DNA from: Arthrobacter mobilis
GTDB lineage: Bacteria; Actinomycetota; Actinomycetes; Actinomycetales; Micrococcaceae
Length of the DNA: 34,218 nt
Direction of reading: 5' to 3'
NCBI RefSeq assembly: GCF_012395835.1
Contig: NZ_JAAZSQ010000005.1
Span: forward strand, 1-34,218
Position numbers and translations under genes: made by a program. This document shows, one piece after another, positions 16,055 to 24,982 of this stretch. Position 1 is the first letter of the stretch, and each line of letters starts with the position of its first letter. The notes under the pieces were generated by a model. The model ran no database searches and was not told the origin of the DNA. It saw only the letters and a program-made list of their open reading frames with translations.

Positions 16055-16906
16055 CTACATCTTGGCGTAGCGGGCCCGCGCCGCCATGTACAGGCCGTAG
16101 CAGATCAGGCCCACGGCGACCACGATCAGCGCCGCGTCGCCGTAGGGCTGCTCCCGCAGCCCCTTGAGCGCCCCGTCTAGGCCGGTGGCCCGGGCCGGGT
16201 CGTGCCGGATGGCTGCCACCGCGAAGAGGATGCCCAGCACCGCCAGCGCCAGCCCCTTGCCGATGTAGCCGGCAGTGCCGGACCAGGTCACCGCCTGGCC
16301 CGCCCTGCCCGCCGGCAGGCTGCGCAGGTCCTCGAGGAATTTGCGCCGCACGCCCCTGAAGATGAAATAGGCTCCGGCGGCCACAATGCCGGCGCCGACC
16401 AGGAACAGCAGCACCGTCCCGCCCGGTGCCTGCATCAGGGCCGCGCTGGCATCCTGCGAGGACTCCCGGCTGCTGCTGCGCCCGCCCAGGGCGTAGACGC
16501 CGAAGGTGCCGGCCACGGCCGCATACACCACGGCCAGCCCGGCGGACTTGAGCCGGTACTTCAGCCGGTCCCGGTCCCGGAACCGCCTGCCGCCGAAGAC
16601 AGCCTCGGCGACCTGCCACAGGGCTAGGGCCGCGGCACCGATGAACCCGGCCCACAGCAGTACCGCCCCGCCGGGCCTGGCGGCCAGCTGGGCGACGGCG
16701 CCGGTCTGGTCCGCTTCGCCGGATTTGCCCAGCGCCAGCTGCAGTGCGAGGGCGCCGATGAGCACGTGCAGCAGGCCGTTGGCGGCGAAGCCGAACCGGG
16801 CCACGGCCTCGAAGCTCCTGGACTGCGAGGCCTGCTCCGCAGCGCCGGCCACCTGCCGGGCCCCCCGTTTGGCCCGGTCTCCGGCCTGGTCCATGGCCCC
16901 GCTCAC
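16055..16906 (-). CDS. DUF1206 membrane protein
   Basis: 283 residues, GTG start at 16906; ATG 16894 is an alternative. It shows three repeated units, each with two hydrophobic segments, at about residues 30-100, 120-190 and 210-283. The units share a pattern such as ARFGFAANGLLHVLIGALAL, KSAGLAVVYAAVAGTFG and GTAGYIGKGLALAVLGILF. This is the DUF1206 layout: about six transmembrane helices, no known activity. It begins 6 bp after the stop of the small membrane-protein gene and so forms a two-gene operon with it. It converges with the DmoA-like gene, with 35 bp between stop codons. Confidence 0.85.
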   Translation of the reverse strand: MSGAMDQAGDRAKRGARQVAGAAEQASQSRSFEAVARFGFAANGLLHVLIGALALQLALGKSGEADQTGAVAQLAARPGGAVLLWAGFIGAAALALWQVAEAVFGGRRFRDRDRLKYRLKSAGLAVVYAAVAGTFGVYALGGRSSSRESSQDASAALMQAPGGTVLLFLVGAGIVAAGAYFIFRGVRRKFLEDLRSLPAGRAGQAVTWSGTAGYIGKGLALAVLGILFAVAAIRHDPARATGLDGALKGLREQPYGDAALIVVAVGLICYGLYMAARARYAKM

Positions 16907-16912
16907 GGCTGC

Positions 16913-17149
16913 CTACCCGAACACCAGCGAGCCCGCGTAAACAAAGAACATCACGGCCACGATCAGGGCAAACCCGAGGATCAGCGACAGCCACAGCCAG
17001 GGTACCCAGCGTTTGGGCCCGCCCTCGTCATGGCCCTGGGTCATGCTGGTCTGCGCTTCGGCCGGAGGGGTTTCGCCGGGAGGCACGCCGCCGCCGGGCT
17101 CCAGGCCGGTGATGTTCTCCTCCAGGGGATCCGGATTCTGGCTGGTCAT
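16913..17149 (-). CDS. small proline/glycine-rich single-pass membrane protein (DUF6480-like)
   Basis: 78 residues from ATG 17149 with GGAGG about 8 nt upstream (17157-17163). The N-terminal half is polar and holds the conserved actinobacterial string GLEPGGGVPPGETPPAEA. The C-terminal half is one transmembrane helix (WVPWLWLSLILGFALIVAVM). It resembles the DUF6480 family as I remember it. Function unknown. It is first in an operon with the DUF1206 gene and divergent from the gene at 17282. Confidence 0.75.
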   Translation of the reverse strand: MTSQNPDPLEENITGLEPGGGVPPGETPPAEAQTSMTQGHDEGGPKRWVPWLWLSLILGFALIVAVMFFVYAGSLVFG

Positions 17150-17268
17150 CGACGAACCTCCTGGCCGCGGCCGCTGGTCTTCCGGCAGGCAGGGACGCGG
17201 TGCCGGGATCCTGCTCCAGCCTAGGCAAATAATCAGCATGCTGTCTACTGCCGGCGCGCCGGCCCCGC

Positions 17269-17274
17269 TATCGT
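17269..17274 (+). promoter_or_regulatory. -10 element, probable leaderless transcript
   Basis: TATCGT ends 7 nt before the ATG at 17282, with no Shine-Dalgarno between. It would serve the six-gene run 17282-21225. Confidence 0.45.
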
Positions 17275-17281
17275 AAACGCC

Positions 17282-17734
17282 ATGACGACGCCTGCCTTTG
17301 ATGCTCCCGACGCGAACCACCGGCGCCCGGAAGGAACCACCGATGCGACGGTGAAGGCGCTGGGCAAGCTCTCGGAGGCCCTGGAAGTGGTCGAACATGC
17401 CCGCGGCTACCTGTACGGCTTCCACCGCCTGACCGGCACCGCCGACCTGGCCCTGGGGGAGGCGGCCGCGCTGCTCCGCGAAGCTGGCCACACCGGGCTG
17501 GCGGAGGCACTGGAGCAGGAGATCGTCGGGCGCAACGTGATCGAGGGCCGGTGGACGTTCCAGATTGTCGAGGACTACGACGACAACTACTACGGCCCGT
17601 TCAAGGAGATGGAGCAGCGTGCCCGCGACGAGCTGGTGGAGGGCAAGCGCCACCTCTACGAGGCCGAGATGAAGGAAGACCGGCGGTCCCGGGGACTGCG
17701 CCACCACGAGGCCCTGCCTCCGGAGACCCGGTAG
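17282..17734 (+). CDS. conserved hypothetical protein
   Basis: 150 residues, soluble, predicted mainly helical. Features are KLSEALEVVEHARGYLYGFHRLTGTADL (two adjoining helices with a Tyr/His-rich turn), ALLREAGHTGLAEAL, EIVGRNVIEGRWTFQ and an acidic EDYDDNYYGPF segment, ending in a Lys/Glu/Arg-rich helix. I do not recognise a characterised family; similar proteins of about this length occur in actinobacteria. It is the first gene of the run, 10 bp before the SDR gene. The charged tail and the DYDDNYY patch might bind metal or a partner, but that is speculation. Confidence 0.75.
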   Translation: MTTPAFDAPDANHRRPEGTTDATVKALGKLSEALEVVEHARGYLYGFHRLTGTADLALGEAAALLREAGHTGLAEALEQEIVGRNVIEGRWTFQIVEDYDDNYYGPFKEMEQRARDELVEGKRHLYEAEMKEDRRSRGLRHHEALPPETR

Positions 17735-17744
17735 GCGCCGTCCC

Positions 17745-19229
17745 GTGGCTGCGCGGAAACTGGTCCTGGTCACCGGCGCCACCGGCTACATCGGCGGACG
17801 CCTCGTCCCCCGGCTGCTGGCAGCCGGCTACGATGTGCGGGTCACCGCGCGCTCGCCGGCCAAGCTCCAGGCCGTCCCGTGGGCCGGCCAGGTCGGGATC
17901 GCCGCGGGGGACCTGGCCGACGAGCGCGCGGCGGCCGGTGCCTGCGAGGGCGTCGACACCGTGTTCTACCTGGTGCATTCGATGGGCTCCGGCGCCGGCT
18001 TCGAGGGCCGGGAACTGGCCATGGCCCGTACCCTGGCTGCCGCGGCGGCGCGGGCTGGCGTGCGCCGGATCGTCTACCTGGGCGGACTGCACCCGGAAGG
18101 CGTCCGGCTCTCCCGGCACATGCGCTCGCGCACCGCCGTCGGCCGGATACTGCTCGACGGCGAGGTGCCCGCCGTCGTCTACCAGGCCGGCGTCGTGATC
18201 GGTTCCGGCTCGGCCTCCTTCGAGATGATCCGGCACCTGACCGAGAACCTGCCCGTGATGCCGGCCCCGAGCTGGGTGCGGCGGCGGATCGAGCCGATCG
18301 CCGTGCGCGATGTGCTCCACTATCTGGTCCAGGCACCGCAGCTGCCCGAGGGGCTCAACCGGAGCTTCGACATCGGCTCGCGGGAAATCCTCACCTACGC
18401 CGGACTCATGTACGGCTATGCGCACGCGGCCGGGCTGGCCCACCGCTACATCTACGCGCTGCCGGTCCCGGCCCCGGCGCTGGCCGGCTGGTGGGTGGCC
18501 CTGACCACGCCGATCCCGCATTCCATGGCGGTGCCGCTGGTCGAATCGCTGCAGCATGATGCCGTGGCCGCCGAACACGACATCGACCGGTACGTGCCGC
18601 TGCCGCCCGGCGGGCTGACCGGCTACCGGAAGGCGGTGGAGCTGGCGCTGGGCAGGATCCGCAGTGGCGCGGTGGAGACCAGCTGGTCCAATGCCTCGCT
18701 GCGGCCGCCGTCGGATCCGCTGCCCAGCGACCCGGACTGGGCCGGGCGGACCGTCTACGTCGATGAGCGGCGGCGGGAAGGCACGGCGGCGCCGGAGCAG
18801 GTCTGGCGGGTCATCGAGGGGATCGGCGGGAAAAACGGCTGGTACTCGTGGCCGGCGGCCTGGGTGGCCAGGGGCCTGCTGGACAAGCTGGCCGGCGGCG
18901 CAGGGCACAACCGCGGCCGCCGGGACGGGGACCGGCTCGCCGTCGGCGACGCGGTGGACTGGTGGCGGGTGGAGCACATCGGCGGGTCCGGGAACGGCCA
19001 GGACGACGAAAAGGTGCTCCGGCTGCGGGCGGAGATGAAGGTGCCCGGCGATGCCTGGCTGGAACTGTCCGTCCTGCCGGCCGGATCCGGGACCGTCTAC
19101 CGCCAGCGGGCCATCTACTTCCCCCGGGGACTGGCCGGCAAGGCCTACTGGTGGCTGGTCCTGCCCTTCCACGGCCTGATCTTTCCGTCCATGGCCCGGA
19201 ACATCCTCCGGCAGGCGAAGCGGGTTTGA
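17745..19229 (+). CDS. SDR-family NAD(P)-binding epimerase-like protein with C-terminal DUF2867
   Basis: 494 residues, GTG start 10 bp after the preceding stop. Residues 1-290 are an atypical short-chain dehydrogenase: nucleotide loop VTGATGYIGGRLV near the N-terminus, DVRVTARSPAKL, DTVFYLVHSMGSG, RIVYLGGLHPEG and a YQAGVVIGSGSASFEMI segment. Residues about 310-494 match DUF2867 (RTVYVDERRREG, WRVIEGIGGKNGWYSW, GDAVDWWRVEH, LPFHGLIFPSMARNIL). The fusion is common in actinobacteria. Substrate unknown; quinone or lipid-like substrates are sometimes proposed for related SDRs. The usual Tyr-X3-Lys catalytic pair is not obvious, as in many atypical SDRs. Confidence 0.88.
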   Translation: MAARKLVLVTGATGYIGGRLVPRLLAAGYDVRVTARSPAKLQAVPWAGQVGIAAGDLADERAAAGACEGVDTVFYLVHSMGSGAGFEGRELAMARTLAAAAARAGVRRIVYLGGLHPEGVRLSRHMRSRTAVGRILLDGEVPAVVYQAGVVIGSGSASFEMIRHLTENLPVMPAPSWVRRRIEPIAVRDVLHYLVQAPQLPEGLNRSFDIGSREILTYAGLMYGYAHAAGLAHRYIYALPVPAPALAGWWVALTTPIPHSMAVPLVESLQHDAVAAEHDIDRYVPLPPGGLTGYRKAVELALGRIRSGAVETSWSNASLRPPSDPLPSDPDWAGRTVYVDERRREGTAAPEQVWRVIEGIGGKNGWYSWPAAWVARGLLDKLAGGAGHNRGRRDGDRLAVGDAVDWWRVEHIGGSGNGQDDEKVLRLRAEMKVPGDAWLELSVLPAGSGTVYRQRAIYFPRGLAGKAYWWLVLPFHGLIFPSMARNILRQAKRV

Positions 19230-19247
19230 GTTCGGCGGCCCCGGGAG

Positions 19248-19253
19248 TAGGCT
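19248..19253 (+). promoter_or_regulatory. internal -10 element, probable leaderless start
   Basis: TAGGCT, identical to the hexamer at 13925, ends 7 nt before the GTG at 19261 and lies in the 31-bp gap after the SDR gene. It may start a secondary transcript. Confidence 0.4.
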
Positions 19254-19260
19254 CGAGCCT

Positions 19261-19653
19261 GTGGACGGATCCGCCCTGCGCTCGTTCTGCCTCTCGCTGC
19301 CGGGAGCCTTCGAGGACTTCCCCTTCGGGCCGGACTTCTCGGTCTTCAAGGTCAGGGCCGGTGCCGGCCCGGCCCGCATGTTCGCGCTCTCCGACCTGGC
19401 CGCCGAGCCGCTGACCGTCAGCCTCAAGTGCGAGCCCGTCCTGGCCCGGCAGCTGCGCGCCGTCCATCCCGAAATCACCGGCGCCTGGCACCTGAACAAG
19501 ACACACTGGAACGGGGTGCGCCTGGACGGGGCGCTGGCGGACTCGATGGTCCGCGACATGATCGAGGACTCCTACGACCTGGTGGTGGAGAGGCTGCCGC
19601 GGCAGGACCGCGAGGCGCTGGGCTGGCGGCGGCTGGCGGAGGAGGGCCGGTGA
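19261..19653 (+). CDS. MmcQ/YjbR family protein
   Basis: 130 residues, GTG start. It has the MmcQ/YjbR (CyaY-like double-wing) pattern: FCLSLPGAFEDFPFG at the N-terminus, FSVFKV, SLKCEPVLARQL, AWHLNKTHWNGVRLDG and a C-terminal DMIEDSYDLVVERLPR helix. The family is widespread, small and of unknown biochemical function; a DNA-binding-like fold has been described for it. Its stop overlaps the next gene (GTGA), so the two are coupled. Confidence 0.88.
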   Translation: MDGSALRSFCLSLPGAFEDFPFGPDFSVFKVRAGAGPARMFALSDLAAEPLTVSLKCEPVLARQLRAVHPEITGAWHLNKTHWNGVRLDGALADSMVRDMIEDSYDLVVERLPRQDREALGWRRLAEEGR

Positions 19654-20366
19654 TTCCCCAGGAACGGCTGGACGAACTGTGGGACTTCGCGGATCCGCAG
19701 GCCTCCGAGCAGCGCCTGAGGGAGGCGGACACCAACAGGTTCGCGCTGCCGGCGGACCGGCAGGAACTGGCCACCCAGATTGCCCGGGCGGTGGGGATGC
19801 AGGGCCGGCACAGCGAAGCGCTGGACATGCTCGAGCAGATCGAGGACCAGGAGCCGGTGGTCCGGGTCCGGGTGCTGCTCGAGCGCGGCCGGGTGCTGCA
19901 CGCCAGCGGCAAGCCCGGCCAGGCGCTGCCGCTGTTCGAGGAAGCCGCCCGCCGGGCCGAGGACATCGGGCACCATTTCCTGGCCGTGGACAGCCTGCAC
20001 ATGGCGGCGGTGGCGGACCAGCGCCATGCCTGGGACCAGACGGCCCGGGCGCTGGCCATCCTGTACCGGTCGGAGGACGAGCGGGTGCACCGATGCGCCA
20101 TCGACCTGTACACCAACCTGGGCTGGGTGATGATGGACAAGGGCGACTACCCGGGGGCCTACGAGCAGTTCCGGCTGGCCGAGGACGCCGCCCGGGCCCA
20201 CGGCAGCGAGGACCAGGTGCACCGGGCGCGCTGGGCGGTGGCCCGCAGCCTGCGGGCGCTCGGGCGGCGCGAGGAAGCGCTGGCCATCCAGCGCCACCTG
20301 GCCGAGGCCCGGCCCGAGGACCCGGACGTGCAGGAGGAGCTGCAGCTGCTCCAGGACCATCCGTGA
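19650..20366 (+). CDS. tetratricopeptide-repeat protein
   Basis: 238 residues from the GTG at 19650, which overlaps the previous stop; a longer in-frame reading would run through the MmcQ/YjbR gene and is rejected. It is helical throughout. TPR-like units are visible as RAVGMQGRHSEALDMLEQI, LERGRVLHASGKPGQALPLF, DLYTNLGWVMMDKGDYPGAY and ARSLRALGRREEALAIQRHL. Cytosolic, no signal peptide. TPR proteins are interaction scaffolds and the partner is unknown. Its stop overlaps the DUF1990 gene start. Confidence 0.85.
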   Translation: MIPQERLDELWDFADPQASEQRLREADTNRFALPADRQELATQIARAVGMQGRHSEALDMLEQIEDQEPVVRVRVLLERGRVLHASGKPGQALPLFEEAARRAEDIGHHFLAVDSLHMAAVADQRHAWDQTARALAILYRSEDERVHRCAIDLYTNLGWVMMDKGDYPGAYEQFRLAEDAARAHGSEDQVHRARWAVARSLRALGRREEALAIQRHLAEARPEDPDVQEELQLLQDHP

Positions 20367-20908
20367 GGATCCCGCCCGGGGAGCTGACCTACGCCGCGCA
20401 CGGCTGGACCCGGGAGCACCGCGCGCCGGAAGGCTACCGGGTGGCCCGGCACCGCATCGCCGTCGGCAGCGGGGAGCGGGCCTATGCCGGGCTGGCCGCC
20501 GGGATCATGGGCTGGCAGCTGCACCGGCTGGCCGGGCTGCGGGTGGACCCGGCGGCGCCGCGGGCCGCTGCGGGCGTGCGGATCACCGCCGGGTTCGGGG
20601 CCGGCCCGTTCAGGCTGCCGGTGCCCTGCGAGGTGGTCTGGGCCGAGGAGGACCAGGCATCCGCAGGGCGGCGCCGGACCGGCTTCGGCTACGGGACCCT
20701 GCCCGGCCATCCGGAAGCGGGGGAGGAGAGCTTCACGGCCGTGCTGGAACCGGACGGGACGGTCTGGTTCGAGCTCTTCGCCTTCAGCCGCCACGCCAAC
20801 TGGTTCTACACCGCCGGAGCCCCGGTGGCCTCGGCCTGCCAGCGGCTGGTCACCCGCAGGTACCTGGCCGCCGCCCGGACGCTGGCATCTGGCAGGATGG
20901 AACCATGA
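20363..20908 (+). CDS. DUF1990 family protein
   Basis: 181 residues, GTG start overlapping the TPR gene stop (GTGA). It matches the DUF1990 pattern: LTYAAHGWTREHRAPEGYR at the N-terminus, IGSGER-like VGSGERAYAGLAAGIMGWQ, AGVRITAGFGAGPFRLPVPC, RRTGFGYGTLPGHPEAGEE and FELFAFSRHANWFYTAG near the end. The fold is related to START/polyketide-cyclase-like proteins and the function is unknown. Its last four bases overlap the next gene (ATGA). Confidence 0.85.
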   Translation: MRIPPGELTYAAHGWTREHRAPEGYRVARHRIAVGSGERAYAGLAAGIMGWQLHRLAGLRVDPAAPRAAAGVRITAGFGAGPFRLPVPCEVVWAEEDQASAGRRRTGFGYGTLPGHPEAGEESFTAVLEPDGTVWFELFAFSRHANWFYTAGAPVASACQRLVTRRYLAAARTLASGRMEP

Positions 20909-21225
20909 TTTTCATCGTGGTCAAATTCAAGGTCAAGCCCGAATACGCCGACGACTTCCCGCAGCTGGTGAAGGATTTCACCGAGGCCACCCGCGCCGAG
21001 CCCGGGAACCTCTGGTTCGACTGGTCGCGCAGCGTCGAGGACCCGCACGAGTACGTCCTGGTCGAGGCGTTCAAGGACGATGCGGGCGAGGTGCACGTGA
21101 ACAGCGGGCACTTCAAAAAGGCCATCGCCGAGCAGCCGCAGTACCTGCAGGAAACCCCCCGGATCATCAGCCGGCAGATCGACGGCCAGGACTGGGACCG
21201 GATGGGCGAAATGACCGTCGCCTAG
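20905..21225 (+). CDS. putative quinol monooxygenase (antibiotic biosynthesis monooxygenase domain)
   Basis: 106 residues, the size of a single ABM domain. It shows FIVVKFKVKPEYADDFPQLV, ATRAEPGNLWFDWSRSVED, YVLVEAFKDDAGEVHVNS and HFKKAI. The ferredoxin-like dimeric fold is shared with YgiN-type quinol monooxygenases, which oxidise quinols or aromatic substrates without a bound cofactor. Last gene of the six-gene run, followed by a large hairpin terminator at 21256. The substrate is unknown. Confidence 0.85.
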   Translation: MIFIVVKFKVKPEYADDFPQLVKDFTEATRAEPGNLWFDWSRSVEDPHEYVLVEAFKDDAGEVHVNSGHFKKAIAEQPQYLQETPRIISRQIDGQDWDRMGEMTVA

Positions 21226-21255
21226 CGCTCCCGCCCCTCCCGGCTCTCCCGGTTC

Positions 21256-21306
21256 ACGACGCAGAAGGTGCCCTTCCCAGGCCTGGGAGGGCACCTTCTG
21301 CGTCGT
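21256..21306. terminator. large bidirectional hairpin between the six-gene run and purL
   Basis: Arms 21256-21274 and 21288-21306 are perfectly complementary over 19 bp, and the intervening bases form a further CCCAGG/CCTGGG stem. There is no T tract. It sits between convergent stop codons (21225 and 21327), so it can end transcription from both sides. Confidence 0.75.
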
Positions 21307-21326
21307 CGACGTGGGGGAGGGGAGGG

Positions 21327-23717
21327 CTAGGCGAAGTGCTTCGGCAGGGTGGCCTCGTGGGCGTCCTTCAGCTCGGCCAGCGGCAGGCTGAAGTGGCCCT
21401 GGAAGTCCAGCGCCTGGTTCTCGGCGTCCACCACGCCGATGCGGATGTGCGCGAAACCGCGGGCGGTGCACATGTCCTTGAAGCGCACCTCCTCGCTGCG
21501 CGGCACGGCGACGACGGCGCGGGCCTGGGACTCGGAGAACAGCGCCGTGAACAGGTCCACGCCGTCGCGCTCGCACATCTCGTCCAGGCCGACCCGGGCG
21601 CCGACGCCGAAGCGCAGCGCCATCTCGGACAGCGCCGCGGCCAGGCCGCCCTCGGAGAGGTCGTGCGCGGCGTCGACCATGCCGTCGCGGGAGGCATTGA
21701 CCAGCAGCTCGCCGAGCAGCTTCTCCGCGGCCAGGTCCAGCGCCGGGGGCCTGCCGCCGAGGTGGCCGCGCAGGTTGGCCCACTCGGAGCCGTCCAGCTC
21801 GTCGCGGGTGGTGCCCAGCAGGTAGATGGCCTGGCCGTCCTCGCGCCAGCCCGACGGGGTGCGGCGGGCGACGTCGTCGAACTTGCCCAGCACGCCCACC
21901 ACCGGGGTCGGGTGGATGGCCACGCCGCCGGTCTGGTTGTACAGCGAGACGTTGCCGCCGGTGACCGGCACGCCCAGGGCCATGCAGGCGTCGGAGAGGC
22001 CGCGCACGGCCTCGGCGAACTGCCACATGACCTCGGGATCCTCCGGGGAGCCGAAGTTCAGGCAGTCGGTGACCGCCATCGGCACCGCGCCGGCGGTGGC
22101 GACGTTGCGGTAGGACTCGGCCAGGGCCAGCTGGGCGCCGGCGTACGGGTCCAGGTAGGCGTAGCGGCCGTTGCAGTCGGTGGACAGCGCCACGCCCATG
22201 CCGGTGGCCTCGTCCACGCGGACCACGCCGGCGTCGTCGGGCATGGCCAGGGCGGTGTTGCCGCGCACATAGCGGTCGTACTGGTTGGTGATCCAGTCCT
22301 TGGAGCACATGTTCGGCGAGGACATCAGCTCCAGCACGGCGGCCTTGAGCTCCTCGCCGGAGGAGGGCCGCTCACCGGCGAAGGAGTCCGCCTGCACGCC
22401 GTCGAGCCACTCGGGCCGGTGGTACGGGCGCTCGTAGACCGGGCCCTCGTGGGCCACGGTGCGCGGGTCCACGTCCACGATGGTCTCGCCGTCCCAGTCG
22501 ATGATCAGCCGGCCGGTGCCGGTGACCTCGCCCAGCCAGGAGTACTCGACGTTCCACTTGGCCAGGATCTCCTCGAACGCCTCGACGTTCTCCGGCTTGA
22601 CCACGGCCATCATGCGTTCCTGCGACTCGGACATCAGGATCTCGCCCGGGGTCAGGGTCGGGTCGCGCAGCAGCACGGACGTCAGCTCGATGTGCATGCC
22701 GCCGTCGCCGTTGGAGGCCAGCTCGGAGGTGGCGCAGGAAATGCCGGCGGCGCCGAGGTCCTGGATGCCCTCGACCACGGCGGCCTTGAACAGTTCCAGG
22801 CAGCACTCGATGAGCACCTTCTCGGCGAACGGGTCGCCCACCTGCACTGCCGGGCGCTTGGCCGGCTTGGAGTCGTCGAAGGACTCCGAGGCCAGCACCG
22901 AGGCGCCGCCGATGCCGTCGCCGCCGGTGCGCGCACCGAAGAGCACCACCTTGTTGCCGGCGCCGGAGGCGTTGGCCAGGCGGATGTCCTCGTGCCGCAT
23001 CACGCCCACGGCCAGGGCGTTGACCAGCGGGTTGCCCTGGTAGACCGAGTCGAAGACGACCTCGCCGCCGATGTTCGGCAGGCCCAGGCAGTTGCCGTAG
23101 CCGCCGATGCCGGAGACGATGCCGTGGACCAGGCGGGCGGTGTCCGGGTGGTCGATCGCGCCGAAGCGTAGCGGGTCCATCACGGCCACCGGGCGGGCGC
23201 CCATGGAAATGATGTCGCGCACGATGCCGCCGATGCCGGTGGCGGCGCCCTGGTAGGGCTCCACGAAGGAGGGGTGGTTGTGGGACTCGACCTTGAAGGT
23301 CACGGCCCAGCCGTCGCCGAGGTCGGTGACGCCGGCGTTCTCGCCGATGCCCACCAGCATGTCCTTCTTCATGTCCTCGGTGACCTTCTCGCCGAACTGG
23401 CGCAGGTGGACCTTGGAGGACTTGTAGGAGCAGTGCTCGCTCCACATCACCGAGTACATGGCCAGCTCGGCGGCGGTGGGGCGGCGGCCGAGGATCTCGA
23501 CCACGCGGTTGTACTCGTCTTCCTTCAGGCCCAGTTCGGCCCAGGGCAGCGGGGTGTCCGGGGTGGCCGCGGCGTGCTCGACGGTGTCGATGTTGAACTT
23601 GCGGCCCTCGATCTGCTCGACGGCGGCGGCCGGCCCGCCCAGGTCGTGCCCGTGCTCGTTCCTGGCCTCGGCCGGGGTCTCCAGCCGGCTCTGGACTCGC
23701 TGGTTAAGGTCGGTCAT
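21327..23717 (-). CDS. purL: phosphoribosylformylglycinamidine synthase, synthetase subunit
   Basis: 796 residues; the small-type PurL that works with PurQ and PurS. It converts FGAR to FGAM with ATP and ammonia in purine synthesis. Recognisable parts: [113 protein letters not shown] and [15 protein letters not shown]. The ATG shares one base with the purQ stop. It ends 21 bp from the bidirectional hairpin. High confidence. Confidence 0.98.
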   Translation of the reverse strand: MTDLNQRVQSRLETPAEARNEHGHDLGGPAAAVEQIEGRKFNIDTVEHAAATPDTPLPWAELGLKEDEYNRVVEILGRRPTAAELAMYSVMWSEHCSYKSSKVHLRQFGEKVTEDMKKDMLVGIGENAGVTDLGDGWAVTFKVESHNHPSFVEPYQGAATGIGGIVRDIISMGARPVAVMDPLRFGAIDHPDTARLVHGIVSGIGGYGNCLGLPNIGGEVVFDSVYQGNPLVNALAVGVMRHEDIRLANASGAGNKVVLFGARTGGDGIGGASVLASESFDDSKPAKRPAVQVGDPFAEKVLIECCLELFKAAVVEGIQDLGAAGISCATSELASNGDGGMHIELTSVLLRDPTLTPGEILMSESQERMMAVVKPENVEAFEEILAKWNVEYSWLGEVTGTGRLIIDWDGETIVDVDPRTVAHEGPVYERPYHRPEWLDGVQADSFAGERPSSGEELKAAVLELMSSPNMCSKDWITNQYDRYVRGNTALAMPDDAGVVRVDEATGMGVALSTDCNGRYAYLDPYAGAQLALAESYRNVATAGAVPMAVTDCLNFGSPEDPEVMWQFAEAVRGLSDACMALGVPVTGGNVSLYNQTGGVAIHPTPVVGVLGKFDDVARRTPSGWREDGQAIYLLGTTRDELDGSEWANLRGHLGGRPPALDLAAEKLLGELLVNASRDGMVDAAHDLSEGGLAAALSEMALRFGVGARVGLDEMCERDGVDLFTALFSESQARAVVAVPRSEEVRFKDMCTARGFAHIRIGVVDAENQALDFQGHFSLPLAELKDAHEATLPKHFA

Positions 23718-24487
23718 CAGTTGGCCCCTACGATCTTCTTCAAAACAGAGGTGAAAATGCCCAGCCCGTCGGTGCCGCCGCGCACGTCGACCGGGCCGAA
23801 GGCCGAGGAATCGGGGCCGTAGCCGGCCTCCACCGCGTGCTCGGGGTGCGGCATCAGGCCGACGACGTTGCCGGCGGCGTTGCTGATGCCGGCAATGTCC
23901 CGGCGGGACCCGTTCGGGTTCACGTCCACGTAGCGGAAAACCACCCGGCCCTCGCCCTCGAGCTCGTCCAAGGTCTTCTCGTCGGCCACGTACTGGCCGT
24001 CCTGGTTCTTCAGCGGCACCACGATCTCGGAACCGGCCTCATAGTCGGAGGTCCAGGCGGTGCCGTTGTTCTCCACCCGCAGCGTCTGGTCGCGGCAGAT
24101 GAAGTGCAGGTGGTTGTTCTTGATCATCGAGCCGGGCAGCAGGTGCGCCTCGGTGAGGATCTGGAAGCCGTTGCAGATACCCAGCACCGGCAGCGACCCC
24201 TTGGCGCCGTCGATGACCCGTTCCATCACCGGGGCGAAGCGGGAGATCGCGCCGGCGCGCAGGTAGTCGCCGTAGGAGAAGCCGCCGGGCAGGATCACCG
24301 CGTCGACGTCCTGCAGGCTGGCCTCGCCGTGCCAGAGGCTGACGGCGGTGCCGCCGGCCAGCCGCACCGCGCGGGCGGCGTCGACGTCGTCCAGGGTGCC
24401 GGGGAAGGTGATGACGCCGATCCGGGCCCCGGACAGGCCGGCATCGGGAGCGGGCGGGAAGTCGCCGATCAGGGGGGTCTCGCTCAT
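23717..24487 (-). CDS. purQ: phosphoribosylformylglycinamidine synthase, glutaminase subunit
   Basis: 256 residues. Class I glutamine amidotransferase that hydrolyses glutamine and channels ammonia to PurL. The triad is visible: nucleophile Cys105 in VLGICNGFQ, and His214 with Glu216 in [19 protein letters not shown] and [15 protein letters not shown] are further family hallmarks. The start overlaps the purS stop by one base (TAATG) and the stop overlaps the purL ATG by one base. The protein starts about 20 residues before the core domain, slightly longer than usual. Confidence 0.98.
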   Translation of the reverse strand: MSETPLIGDFPPAPDAGLSGARIGVITFPGTLDDVDAARAVRLAGGTAVSLWHGEASLQDVDAVILPGGFSYGDYLRAGAISRFAPVMERVIDGAKGSLPVLGICNGFQILTEAHLLPGSMIKNNHLHFICRDQTLRVENNGTAWTSDYEAGSEIVVPLKNQDGQYVADEKTLDELEGEGRVVFRYVDVNPNGSRRDIAGISNAAGNVVGLMPHPEHAVEAGYGPDSSAFGPVDVRGGTDGLGIFTSVLKKIVGAN

Positions 24488-24759
24488 TACTCGCCGACTC
24501 CGATGGTCGCGTCCTTGACGACCTCGACGCGCGTGACGTCCTCGATCACCGGGTTGGACAGCAGCGTGTCGGCCGCGTGCCGGGCCTGCTCGAGGATCTC
24601 CTCGGTGACCTCGCCCTCCACGGTCAGTTCGAACCGCTTGCCCTGGCGGACGGCGCTGAACCCGGTCTGGCCCAGGCGCTGCAGCGCCCCGGCGATTGCT
24701 TTGCCCTGCGGGTCGAGAATCTCGGGTTTGGGCATGACATCAACAATGATCCGGGGCAT
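24487..24759 (-). CDS. purS: phosphoribosylformylglycinamidine synthase subunit PurS
   Basis: 90 residues from ATG 24759 with GGAGT 6 nt upstream. The small PurS dimer bridges PurL and PurQ in the FGAM synthetase complex. Features are the [19 protein letters not shown] start, [20 protein letters not shown], a [16 protein letters not shown]-terminal part and normal length. First gene of purSQL, transcribed from the region around 24800-24830. Confidence 0.96.
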   Translation of the reverse strand: MPRIIVDVMPKPEILDPQGKAIAGALQRLGQTGFSAVRQGKRFELTVEGEVTEEILEQARHAADTLLSNPVIEDVTRVEVVKDATIGVGE

Positions 24760-24819
24760 CCGGTAACTCCTGTGCTTGGGACAGTGTGGATCTTCCAGGG
24801 AAGCTGGGCAGTCCCATTC

Positions 24820-24835
24820 TATAGGCCTATACCAT
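24820..24835. promoter_or_regulatory. divergent promoter region with a 12-bp palindrome
   Basis: TATAGGCCTATA (24820-24831) is a perfect palindrome between purS (minus) and the small gene at 24842 (plus). On the plus strand TACCAT (24830-24835) ends 6 nt before the ATG, which suggests a leaderless transcript. On the minus strand TATAGAAT overlaps the palindrome and could be the purS -10. Confidence 0.45.
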
Positions 24836-24841
24836 AGGCCC

Positions 24842-24982
24842 ATGGCCGAGAGACCCAAGTCACTGCTGATCCCGTTCCTGGCCGCCGCGGTGGTGGCCGG
24901 CTTCGCCCGCATGGTCGCGGAGAAAATCAAGCGCGACCGCGAGCTGCGCCGGCCCGGCCCCAAGCATCCGCAGGACAGCTAG
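24842..24982 (+). CDS. small single-pass membrane protein, 46 residues
   Basis: Starts at ATG 24842, six bases after a TACCAT -10. The N-terminal segment LLIPFLAAAVVAGFARMVA is hydrophobic enough for one transmembrane helix. The rest is strongly basic (EKIKRDRELRRPGPK). I do not recognise a family. The coding sense is supported by the promoter position, high third-position GC and the exact convergent arrangement with the next gene: the two stop codons share CTAG at 24979-24982. It is divergent from purS. Confidence 0.6.
   Translation: MAERPKSLLIPFLAAAVVAGFARMVAEKIKRDRELRRPGPKHPQDS

Noticed and set aside
14085-16994. 969-codon minus-strand frame over the DmoA-like gene
   Set aside because: Antisense shadow of a well-supported plus-strand gene. 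Part of its left and right ends cover other genes in the wrong frame; no domain pattern.
20484-23171. 895-codon plus-strand frame over purL
   Set aside because: Shadow of DUF1990, ABM and purL; repetitive Gly/Val/His product without motifs.
24760-24963. N-terminal extension of purS to 24963
   Set aside because: PurS has a normal start at 24759 with a good ribosome site, and the extension is antisense to the small membrane-protein gene.
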